Shown here piece by piece: positions 15,084-22,088 of a stretch of 29,486 bases of DNA; positions within the stretch are counted from its first letter, which is position 1; every line of letters starts with the position of its first letter. The DNA lies in the NCBI GenBank assembly GCA_905211485.1, contig CAJMAW010000020.1, positions 1-29,486 of the forward strand, read 5' to 3'. Below the pieces are notes generated by a model. That model was not told the DNA's origin. It saw nothing but the letters and a program-made list of their open reading frames with translations, and did no database searches. The stretch comes from an uncultured Lentisphaeria bacterium. GTDB lineage: Bacteria; Verrucomicrobiota; Lentisphaeria; Victivallales; UBA1829. The position numbers were made by a program, and so were the translations under genes.

Positions 15084-18000
15084 GGATTTCAATGATCTTG
15101 TACAGGCGTTTCCTAAGTTCCCGCGGGGAGAGTGTTTTCAGCTCCTCCGGAGAATTCTCATAGGCCAGGACCATTGTTCCGGGAAAGATGAAACCGAGGA
15201 ATTCCCCTTTCCCGGACTCCTTCTCCGGCGGAACATAATCCGGATCCTTGCGCTGAGTCGCCCATTCCCAGAGAGACTGGAGGCGGTAAGTGAGCTTCCC
15301 TTCCGGAGAGCGGAAGAGCGCCGCCCTGAAATTTCCTCCTTTGGCGTTACCCGCGTAAAGATAGTTTTTGTATTCGGCGGAGGAGGAATAGGTTTGTTTC
15401 CGGATCTTCAGGGGATCGTGGAGACGGGCAAAACAGCGGACGCTCCGAATCGGAGGGCCGTTGAAGACTTTGTCTTTTGTCTTCATTCGGAAATCCCCTT
15501 CATCCATGGCCTCCTTGAAAGTTCTGCCCTGATCCTCCCGGGCGTGGATCTGCTCCAGAAGCATTTCCCTGACCGCGGGATCCACGATGTCCTCAAAAGA
15601 GGCTTCCGAGGGGAAGTTCTTTATGACAAATTCCTGGCGGATGACGCTCCGCTGAGTACCGGAGGAGGGGTCTTTGATGCGCCCGTAATAACTTTCCTTG
15701 TGCAGCTGCCCGCGGACAGAGTCGCCGCCGGAGGTGACCACCCGGTGGAGCTGTCCGTCCGGAGTCCGGTACGGTATGACAAGGTGGACTTGCTTCCGGC
15801 TCTGTTTCGTCTCATTGTGCCGTGCGGCATGGAAAATCAGGATTTCATCCGTCTTTTCATAGACGTCCTGCGGGAAGGTGGGCCACGGATAGGCTTCCGG
15901 AAGGCTTTTTACACTGTCGGAGGAGGCGTCGGAGGAGGCGGACTCATCGCTGTCCTCTTTTTCAAGAAGGGCCGCCGAGAGCTCGTCGGAACGGTAAGCA
16001 GTGGAGATCCTCTGGAAAAAGCCTTCCGTCAGGGCGGCGACGCACATGGCGTCCACGGCATGGTGTTTATGGTCGGAACGGTCTTTCGGTTTGTAAAACT
16101 CCTGCACGCCCCAGGCTTTCCGGGCCCATTCCGTCACTTTGCCATTCCTGGAATAGGTATTCCTGTAAACGGACTTCAGCAGGAAGACCGCGTGGCGGGC
16201 GACAATGCCGGTATCCACAAGCTGACGTTTGGAAAATCCCTTCTCCTTCAGTTCCTCGTCCGTGATCTGAAACGCCGCCAGTTTCGCGTCCCAGTAGTCC
16301 AGCTGTTTCTGAGCCTGGATCAGTTCCGGGCGTTTCTGCGGATTGCCTCGGGCGGCGGTACGGAGTTTTTCCACGCGGGAAATCAATGCGGAGCGCTCTT
16401 CCTCCCATCCGGCGGCTTTGAGATTTTCCTGAATCGAATTGCAGTCTTTCCAGGGGGATTCGTAATTCGGGCATGCCGTCGGGAGAGAGTTTTTCTTGAT
16501 GTATCGGTTGTAGTCCGTGAAACAGAGCGTCAGATTTTCCATGCTGCTGTCCCCGCCGCGGGAGCGCGGGACGGTATGCTCGATTTCCACCAGGTTTGCC
16601 GGACTCAGCAGATCCGCGATCCCGATGGCTTTGCCGGTATAAAGGCAGTGTTCCTTCTGTTCCTTCCAGAGGAACCAGCGCAGGATCATCTCGTCGCTGG
16701 GATGTCCGCCGTTGGCTTCGATTTGGCCGCGGGCTTCCTGACGGCGTTTTTCCTGCTCCTTCTGCTCGGCGGCGATGGCAAGACGTGTGTTCCTGTTGTT
16801 CACGGAACGGGCAAGTTCCACATGGATTTCGGTCGAGGCGTCGATTTTCCCGCTTCTGCGGAGATGGTTGACCAGGCGGCGGAGGACCGTCAGCGAACGG
16901 TAGACCATCGGATTGTAGATCATCCCCAGATTGACCGGCGGAAGGATCCCGCTTGCGGAATTGTCCGGATAATCCGAACGGCTGTTGTAACGGTAGAGCT
17001 GTTCAAAGCGGTCGGGAGTCAGGGAGAATTCGTCTTCGAGATAGCGTTTCATGCGTTCCGTCTGGGAAAGGAATGCGCCCGGCCTTCCTGCGGCGAGGGC
17101 TTCCCGCTGGTCCGAACGCCATTCCTCTTCTATGCGTTCGAGTTCTGCGATGATCTTCCCGCTGTTTTGCCGGAACACTTCCTTCCCGAGAAGTTCCGGA
17201 AGTTTTGCAAGAAAGAGTGCCCGGGTCTGAATCTGCCCCGCCTCCAGGAAAGGCATGATCTTCCGGATCGCGCAGAGACTGAAATTCGCGTAGCCGGAAG
17301 GAATCCGGATCCGGATAAATTCCTCCGCCTGCTCCGGAGTGAGTCCGGCGCGTTCGACGGCGAATTTCTTTAATAGATCGTTGTCGTCGAAGAAGGTGAG
17401 GGCGTCGAACAGTGTCTGGTAATCCATGACTCTCGTCTTGCCGTCGCGCCCTGCATATTCGTGCCGCCACGCGAAGAGGTCATCGGTCCCCAGGACCTTC
17501 TGCAGTTTTGCGGTGACAGGGGAGGAGGCGATGGATTTATCCGGCGGATAATTGAATTCCTCCGCAAGACTCCTGTACTCCTTCGGATAGACTTTCTGAA
17601 GCAGTTTTTTGAATTCAAAACTGGGTTTTGAGCCGTAGAAAGCCGATTCCGCCTTCTTCCGTTCCTCCGCAGTCAGAGCCCGGCCGTCCTTTTTCCGGAT
17701 GCTGTTGAGGAAGGAAAGCATCCGGTAGCGTTCAAAGAGGGGATGCCCGATCAGACAGCGGACATGTTTCTTTTCCAGGGAGCAATGCCCCGCAAGATGT
17801 TTCTGAGAGCGCAGGGGACGTTGGAAAAAGAGGGCTTTTCTCATTCCGGAAACAAAGTCCGCGGGAAGTTCCTGTACGCGGCAGATGGTTTCAAATTCGG
17901 GTTCGTAATGCTCGACTCTTCCGCAGCGGTTGACCTTCCGGATCTTCTGATTGCTGCGGAAAAGCTCATAAAAGTACTGCCCGAGGGTGCATTGCCGGTT

Positions 18001-18537
18001 CCGGAGCGTTTCGGTAAGAGAGCTGATTCCCTTTTTGAATTCACTCAGGTCCTTGTCTCCGGAGTCGTCGGCATCCTTGCGGGAGCTTTTGAATCCTCTG
18101 CGGATGGCGAGGTGATAGAAGGCTCTTCCGAGTTCCATCGGGGGAAGTTTTCTTTCGGCGGCCTTAGCGCGGAAGTAATAGGGATTGGCTTCTTTCGTGC
18201 TGCCGAGCCATGCGATGAAATCCCTGTTTCCGATGGGGAAGACGCCTTTGCGGATCCAGTTCTGGAGTTCGGGCATGCTCAAAGGGCACATGTGATTTTC
18301 AATCAGGATTTTCAGTGCATGATATTTCCTGAGTCTGCGGCGGAATTTCAGACGGCGCATTGCGCGAAAGTTCCGCCTGTCCGCGGCCGGGGAAAGTTCC
18401 GCTTCGGTTCCTTTCTCATCCGGGATTTCCTGCTGGAATACGATGACACCCGCGTCCGTGAAACGCTTCTCGAGAGGATCCAGAATGGCCCATCCCAGGG
18501 AATTCGTTCCGACATCAATACCGAGGATTTTGCTCAA
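15061..18537 (-). CDS. cas9: Cas9 endonuclease, type II-C (frame broken near C-terminus)
   Basis: Read from TTG 18537 with GGGGGTGG just upstream, this gives 1158 residues. The longer frame to 18609 runs into the tracrRNA and is less likely. Domains: RuvC-I LGIDVGTNSLGWAI with Asp8; Arg-rich bridge helix (about 54-72); helical REC lobe; RuvC-II HVELARS with Glu574; HNH (about 632-690) with EIEHTVPRSRGGD, catalytic His654 and Asn677; RuvC-III HKHHAVDAM with His825/826 and Asp829; a Ser/Asp-rich linker (about 863-876); then the WED/PAM-interacting region (LHKESYYGRI, FARLHDP). All nuclease residues are present. In HNH the Asp before the catalytic His is Glu. The frame ends early: after Lys1153 it reads AASLP-stop, while the expected C-terminus lies in another frame (14852-15083). 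It uses the tracrRNA encoded divergently at its 5' end. Confidence 0.93.
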   Translation of the reverse strand: MSKILGIDVGTNSLGWAILDPLEKRFTDAGVIVFQQEIPDEKGTEAELSPAADRRNFRAMRRLKFRRRLRKYHALKILIENHMCPLSMPELQNWIRKGVFPIGNRDFIAWLGSTKEANPYYFRAKAAERKLPPMELGRAFYHLAIRRGFKSSRKDADDSGDKDLSEFKKGISSLTETLRNRQCTLGQYFYELFRSNQKIRKVNRCGRVEHYEPEFETICRVQELPADFVSGMRKALFFQRPLRSQKHLAGHCSLEKKHVRCLIGHPLFERYRMLSFLNSIRKKDGRALTAEERKKAESAFYGSKPSFEFKKLLQKVYPKEYRSLAEEFNYPPDKSIASSPVTAKLQKVLGTDDLFAWRHEYAGRDGKTRVMDYQTLFDALTFFDDNDLLKKFAVERAGLTPEQAEEFIRIRIPSGYANFSLCAIRKIMPFLEAGQIQTRALFLAKLPELLGKEVFRQNSGKIIAELERIEEEWRSDQREALAAGRPGAFLSQTERMKRYLEDEFSLTPDRFEQLYRYNSRSDYPDNSASGILPPVNLGMIYNPMVYRSLTVLRRLVNHLRRSGKIDASTEIHVELARSVNNRNTRLAIAAEQKEQEKRRQEARGQIEANGGHPSDEMILRWFLWKEQKEHCLYTGKAIGIADLLSPANLVEIEHTVPRSRGGDSSMENLTLCFTDYNRYIKKNSLPTACPNYESPWKDCNSIQENLKAAGWEEERSALISRVEKLRTAARGNPQKRPELIQAQKQLDYWDAKLAAFQITDEELKEKGFSKRQLVDTGIVARHAVFLLKSVYRNTYSRNGKVTEWARKAWGVQEFYKPKDRSDHKHHAVDAMCVAALTEGFFQRISTAYRSDELSAALLEKEDSDESASSDASSDSVKSLPEAYPWPTFPQDVYEKTDEILIFHAARHNETKQSRKQVHLVIPYRTPDGQLHRVVTSGGDSVRGQLHKESYYGRIKDPSSGTQRSVIRQEFVIKNFPSEASFEDIVDPAVREMLLEQIHAREDQGRTFKEAMDEGDFRMKTKDKVFNGPPIRSVRCFARLHDPLKIRKQTYSSSAEYKNYLYAGNAKGGNFRAALFRSPEGKLTYRLQSLWEWATQRKDPDYVPPEKESGKGEFLGFIFPGTMVLAYENSPEELKTLSPRELRKRLYKIIEIQKAASLP

Positions 18538-18565
18538 AATCCACCCCCTTTCTTTTAAAAATGAC

Positions 18566-18593
18566 TTGAAATATGATTTTTTGATGATAAGAT
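18566..18593 (+). promoter_or_regulatory. Probable tracrRNA promoter
   Basis: TTGAAA (18566-18571) and TAAGAT (18588-18593), spacer 16 bases, predicted start near 18600. A weaker alternative uses TATGAT (18573-18578) and would start near 18585, including more anti-repeat. Confidence 0.6.
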
Positions 18594-18611
18594 AAGGTTG
18601 TCTTATCACAA
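18584..18611 (-). promoter_or_regulatory. Possible cas9 promoter overlapping the tracrRNA 5' end
   Basis: On the minus strand, TTGTGA (18606-18611) and TATCAT (18584-18589), 16 bases apart. The -35 lies in the anti-repeat of the tracrRNA gene and the -10 overlaps its promoter, so the two start sites would compete. Confidence 0.45.
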
Positions 18612-18672
18612 CAAGGCTATATGCCGAAGGTGATTTCCACCTGTGGGACCGGTTCGCCGGTCCTTTTTTTTT
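18600..18672 (+). ncRNA. tracrRNA of the type II-C locus
   Basis: The 5' part is an anti-repeat: ATCACAAC (18605-18612) pairs perfectly with the first 8 bases of the repeat. After a TT/TT mismatch, GTC (18600-18602) pairs with repeat GAC (11-13). ATAA (18592-18595) could pair with repeat TTAT if transcription starts earlier. Next come AAGGCTATATGCCG (GGC/GCC nexus hairpin) and AGGTG-ATTTC-CACCT. Last is GGACCGG-TTCG-CCGGTCC followed by nine T. Order and spacing parallel the Neisseria tracrRNA, whose anti-repeat is also followed by AAGGC. It diverges from cas9. The 5' end is uncertain (18585-18600). Confidence 0.88.
18646..18672 (+). terminator. tracrRNA terminator hairpin
   Basis: A 7-bp stem GGACCGG/CCGGTCC with a stable TTCG tetraloop and nine T (18664-18672). 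It serves both as the last structural element of the tracrRNA and as its intrinsic terminator. Confidence 0.92.
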
Positions 18673-18895
18673 ATTCTGAATTAAGAGGAATGTACTCTTG
18701 TTTTTCCGGAAAGCAATCTGGATCCAGAGAAAAATCAGAGTTCTTCTGTTTGTGCAAGTGCCTTGGTAAAGGGCGTTTCAGCTTGAGAGATTTCTGAGTT
18801 CAGCAGGGCTTCTCCGTTACGGTTTGTTTTCCTCTTTCCGCTGATTTCCGGGGGGAGGAGGACCGATGTGATCGTTGTTTTGAGTGGAAGTTGTA
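18673..18895. other. Intergenic gap between tracrRNA and cassette, nothing recognised
   Basis: No frame with a ribosome site, no RNA structure of note. It is presumably the original downstream flank of the VOC gene before the cassette arrived. Confidence 0.4.
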
Positions 18896-18937
18896 TCAGA
18901 ATTTTTCCGGAATCACCTCAAGCCAGTACGAATCGGG
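18896..18937. repeat. Left copy of the 42-bp direct repeat flanking the methylase cassette
   Basis: It matches 21396-21437 at 39 of 42 positions (mismatches at 18900, 18901 and 18929). Read on the minus strand it still encodes the end of the VOC protein, PDSYWLEVIPEKF-stop. Homology ends abruptly at 18937. It is the detached 3' end of a VOC gene. Confidence 0.9.
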
Positions 18938-19005
18938 CAAGCGGAGCATGCATAAAGAATTGTTTCCCGCTTTGTTTTCTTGTCTGCTATGGACTCTTTA
19001 GTATT

Positions 19006-20112
19006 TTACTGTGCACCTTTTTTCAGGTTACAATCACGGCAAAGCAACTGACAGTTGTCTGGTGTCGTTCTGCCACCTTTGCTCCAAGGAGTAATATGAT
19101 CCGCATGCATTTGTTCAAATTCAAATTCATCACCACAAATAGCACATTTATGGTTTTGCTTTTCATAAGCGGCAAGCGCGTCACGCCGGTCAAACGCACG
19201 AATAGACAGCTTTTTTTCTTCTCCAGTTAGAAGATACTCATAAATTCCAGACTTTTTCGTTACATCCTCATCTCCCATAAGACTTTGAATTTCAATTTCA
19301 AGTTTTTGGGGGTCAAGATCAGTTCGTCTGCCGTGCTGGTTATACAACAGTCCCCATGGAAGACCTTTCATCTCTTTTCGTTTTTTGGGGAAAATTGCCT
19401 GCACCCAATCAATCACAGAGCGGAAGTAATTCCACAGTTGCACTGCACTGGAATCATTCTGATGTTCGGCCATGTAAGCTTCAATATTTTTCCCTTCGGC
19501 ATCAGCGGCCCAGGAAATCGCAGTTTCAAGGTACTCCTGACGAATCGAGGAACCTTTCAGATAATCTCCGGCTAAAGTATCGGCGGCGCAACCTGTTTTG
19601 GAAAAGTATCGTTTCGCACTGGCAGTCCAGCTGCCGGCATAAACAGCATTACGCAGTTCTTGATCAGTCAATTCTTCACCCGCAATGTTGATAATACGAA
19701 ACCATTCCAGTTTTTCGCTGTCAGTGCCGTCACAAACATATACGAATAGTGGATAATTGAGAATTTGCTGTTTTTTGTCCGATGGGAGGTTGTAGAAATA
19801 TTTGTCGTCGACGGAGAATGAACCATCCACATATTCGCAAAGAGAGATTGTGCGCTGTTGGCCGTCCAGTACCTCGAATCCGTCAGAGCCGTCCTCTTTT
19901 CTGACCTTGCACCAATACATAACGTTCAGGGGCAACCCCTTCATAACGGTACGGATCACTTCATCACGCTGTGCATCTTTGTAAACGAACTCCCGTTGAT
20001 ATTTCGGCCGAATATCGAGGCGTTCATCATAACCGACAACCCCTTCTTCCGCATCGTTGGAATAGCCTTCGCAAACATCACCAACAGTTACTTTCAGTTC
20101 ATCAATCTGCAT
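19006..20112 (-). CDS. DUF262 and HNH endonuclease domain protein
   Basis: A 368-residue protein. The N-terminal DUF262 domain shows RPKYQREFVY (35-44) and the hallmark DGQQR (83-87), found in GmrSD-type and other restriction proteins where it resembles a ParB-like NTP-binding or hydrolysing fold. The C-terminal HNH (about 310-362) has two Cys pairs (Cys323/326, Cys358/361) around ADHITPWSKGG with Asp338-His339 and Asn353, an apparently active zinc-type nuclease. It begins one base after the methyltransferase stop, with GAGGT about 10 bases upstream, so the two are translated together. The likely role is restriction of DNA lacking the partner's mark; this is inferred from the pairing. Base composition is distinctly AT-richer than the chromosome around it. 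Confidence 0.88.
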   Translation of the reverse strand: MQIDELKVTVGDVCEGYSNDAEEGVVGYDERLDIRPKYQREFVYKDAQRDEVIRTVMKGLPLNVMYWCKVRKEDGSDGFEVLDGQQRTISLCEYVDGSFSVDDKYFYNLPSDKKQQILNYPLFVYVCDGTDSEKLEWFRIINIAGEELTDQELRNAVYAGSWTASAKRYFSKTGCAADTLAGDYLKGSSIRQEYLETAISWAADAEGKNIEAYMAEHQNDSSAVQLWNYFRSVIDWVQAIFPKKRKEMKGLPWGLLYNQHGRRTDLDPQKLEIEIQSLMGDEDVTKKSGIYEYLLTGEEKKLSIRAFDRRDALAAYEKQNHKCAICGDEFEFEQMHADHITPWSKGGRTTPDNCQLLCRDCNLKKGAQ

Positions 20113-20113
20113 T

Positions 20114-21208
20114 TCATTTTACCTCTTTCGGTGGCTCAGGATGTTTATTGCGAATAAAAAGCCGTTTGTATTTACGTATACCTTTTATCAATGGTTGAGC
20201 AATACCACTATCTTCATCCCAAAGTCCATTTGAAAATCCTTTGCCTTCAGATTCAGTAGCACCGATAATCTCAAACTGATCAGGGTTGTATTTATCCATA
20301 AAAGTGATGGGAACACCCATTATACCAGGATAGTCGCAAGGTATATCCGTTGTTTTAGACACTTCAACTGCATTGTAATTGTCAAAGATCGGATATTGTT
20401 CTTGCGAATAATATTTAACTAAGATCATCTCTTCATGGCGTTGTTTCAAATCCAGATTGGTATACCAGCGAACTCCTTTTACGCGAATGAAGCGTTTGCC
20501 ATCCTCATCAATACCACATCCAGATGCATTTAATGGATAGTCATCAGGAACATAGAACTTCCTGTCTCCCGAATGAATACTTGCCCCAAACCAGAGTTGA
20601 TTCTTCATTATCAGAGGGAAAATTTCCTTATAGGTTATAGCGTTTACATTTCCTATGATGATAAAATGCTTTTGATGCTCCATCAGCACGGAAACATATT
20701 CCCGGAATAATGAAAAGGGCGGATTTGTAACTACAATATCAGCTTCATCCAACAGAGCAAGGCACTCTTCTGAGCGAAAATCACCGTTGCCGATCAACTC
20801 TGTCAATTCATTTTCTCCGGACTTGAAAAGTTCAGCTACGTCCAGCATATCCACCCCGCCATCGCCCGTTTTGTCATAGACTGTCGTTACAACAGCTTTA
20901 TAGGGTCTGTTTTCTTCTTTATTGCTGGTGTCACCGTCCATATAGTCAAATAGCGAAAGTTGTTGCCCCGCAATCGGTGATCCGTTGTAACAGGTGGCAA
21001 TCAGTTTTTTCAATCCGAGGCGGTTGAAGTTTAGAACAAAATACTTAAAAAAATTACTTTCAAAGGGATCATCGCAATTACACAGCACAGTTTTTCCATG
21101 AAAATGCTTTTTGTAGTAGCACATTTCTTTTTCAATATCGGTGAGCTGTGTGTAGAATTCATCTTTTTTAGCAAGTCTTGCAGCGCCGAGTTCTATATTT
21201 TTCGCCAT
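20114..21208 (-). CDS. EcoRI-family adenine-specific DNA methyltransferase
   Basis: A 364-residue protein resembling the EcoRI methylase family. Early segments include ARLAKKDEFYTQLTDIEKEM (10-29) and CNCDDPFESNFFKYF (43-57). The catalytic NPPF lies at 162-165 (VVTNPPFSLFREYV), as expected for N6-adenine methylation. The remainder (WFGASIHSGDRKFYVP, GVRWYTNLDLKQRHEEM) is typical of family members found in mobile restriction cassettes. The ribosome site is weak (GGAAT). It is the first gene of a two-gene unit with its own promoter at 21350-21379. The recognition sequence is unknown. The EcoRI endonuclease itself is absent; the partner is the DUF262-HNH protein. Confidence 0.9.
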   Translation of the reverse strand: MAKNIELGAARLAKKDEFYTQLTDIEKEMCYYKKHFHGKTVLCNCDDPFESNFFKYFVLNFNRLGLKKLIATCYNGSPIAGQQLSLFDYMDGDTSNKEENRPYKAVVTTVYDKTGDGGVDMLDVAELFKSGENELTELIGNGDFRSEECLALLDEADIVVTNPPFSLFREYVSVLMEHQKHFIIIGNVNAITYKEIFPLIMKNQLWFGASIHSGDRKFYVPDDYPLNASGCGIDEDGKRFIRVKGVRWYTNLDLKQRHEEMILVKYYSQEQYPIFDNYNAVEVSKTTDIPCDYPGIMGVPITFMDKYNPDQFEIIGATESEGKGFSNGLWDEDSGIAQPLIKGIRKYKRLFIRNKHPEPPKEVK

Positions 21209-21349
21209 TTCTATTCCATTTCATTTATTTCGTCTGCTCTTTTTCAGCCGTGAAATGCTGATACGTTTGGAATTGAGCCTCTGAAAATGATCGTAATTGA
21301 GATTTGTTTCATGTGATGAACTCTTAACTCAGAAAAGGGCGAGGACACC

Positions 21350-21379
21350 ATTATAAAAAAATAGTTCTCCGAGTCTGAA
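21350..21379 (-). promoter_or_regulatory. Probable promoter of the methyltransferase/DUF262-HNH unit
   Basis: On the minus strand, a perfect -10 TATAAT (21350-21355) with TTCAGA (21374-21379) 18 bases upstream. It lies inside the cassette, just past the right repeat, so the cassette brings its own promoter. The leader would be about 135 bases. Confidence 0.55.
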
Positions 21380-21395
21380 ATCAAGCTTTGTGGAT

Positions 21396-21437
21396 TCAGC
21401 GTTTTTCCGGAATCACCTCAAGCCAGTATGAATCGGG
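21396..21437. repeat. Right copy of the 42-bp direct repeat
   Basis: The last 14 codons, stop included, of the intact VOC gene (PDSYWLEVIPEKR-stop). Corresponding bases of the two copies are exactly 2500 apart. One mismatch (21429 versus 18929) is a silent Tyr codon change; the other two alter only the last residue. Confidence 0.9.
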
Positions 21438-21767
21438 ATCTTCGCAAAAGTAAATCCCCATCTCGGGATTCTCATAACAAATACAGCCCATCTTCTCATG
21501 CCGGGTATGCGCGGCTGCGTAATCATCAACCTTGAATGCCAGGTGAAATTCGTTGTCGCCGAGATTGTACGGCTCCTTGCGGTCCCGGAGCCACGTGAGT
21601 TCCAGCTGGTGAGAACTGTTCCCGTCCTCCAGATAGACAATGATGAAGCTCCCGTCCTTCGCCTCGATCCGCCGCACCTCGTGCATGTCGAATGCCTCAG
21701 CGTAGAATTTCAGGCTCTTATCAAGGTCAAGAACATTGAAGTTGTTATGGACCATCCGGAATTTCAT
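21396..21767 (-). CDS. Glyoxalase-fold VOC protein (lactoylglutathione lyase-like)
   Basis: A 123-residue single-gene VOC protein from ATG 21767, chosen because AGGAG stands 5-9 bases upstream; an in-frame Met further up lacks a site. The four metal ligands of glyoxalase I-type enzymes are in place: His7 (MVHNNFNV), Glu56 (HQLELTW), His75 (FHLAFKV) and Glu117 (YWLEVIP). It may isomerise methylglyoxal-thiol adducts; other VOC reactions are possible. Its last 14 codons are duplicated 2.5 kb away on the far side of the methylase cassette, so the gene's 3' end is the insertion point. The gene itself appears intact. GC content is like the chromosome, unlike the cassette. Confidence 0.88.
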   Translation of the reverse strand: MKFRMVHNNFNVLDLDKSLKFYAEAFDMHEVRRIEAKDGSFIIVYLEDGNSSHQLELTWLRDRKEPYNLGDNEFHLAFKVDDYAAAHTRHEKMGCICYENPEMGIYFCEDPDSYWLEVIPEKR

Positions 21768-21994
21768 CGCGTCTCCTCCCTTTGTCTCGAACTCGTTTTC
21801 CCTGAATCTGACATCAGGAATATACTGCCGCATTCTCTTTTTTCCAATCCGCTCCGGAGCGTTTCTTTCCCCATTGTCCCTCAGTTTCGCCCTCCCTCAC
21901 CTGATTTTCCCTCCGCATCCCCCAGGCTCCAGGTTCCCGGTTAATCATGGTGAAACGATCCTCAAGAATCCTTCCATTTTTCCCCGGGAATCAG

Positions 21995-22022
21995 TTGAAG
22001 AGAGGAAAGAGGAGAGTATCTT
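21995..22022 (+). promoter_or_regulatory. Candidate promoter of the GH2 unit
   Basis: TTGAAG (21995-22000) and TATCTT (22017-22022), 16-base spacer, about 65 bases before the GH2 ATG. The rest of the 21768-22088 gap shows no gene. Confidence 0.5.
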
Positions 22023-22088
22023 ATTGAATTTTCTGATCCCGAAAAGAAAAATCCTGAACTTTTTGACCGTTTGACAGCGAGGAACAGC

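Noticed and set aside
15082..17373. Very long plus-strand frame (over 700 codons) opposite cas9
   Set aside because: Antisense shadow: the minus strand holds every Cas9 motif, while the plus-strand product matches nothing and has unlikely composition.
18538..18609. N-terminal extension of Cas9 to 18609
   Set aside because: The added 24 residues lie in the tracrRNA/promoter region and are not Cas9-like. TTG 18537 has a strong GGGGGTGG site and begins just before the RuvC-I strand.
18640..18665. tRNA T-arm-like GGTTCG sequence
   Set aside because: No acceptor, D or anticodon arms around it. The stem with TTCG loop and nine T is the tracrRNA terminator.
12253..18672. Type II-A or II-B assignment of the CRISPR locus
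   Set aside because: No csn2 or cas4 in the cluster; cas9-cas1-cas2 order and repeat-internal promoters fit II-C.
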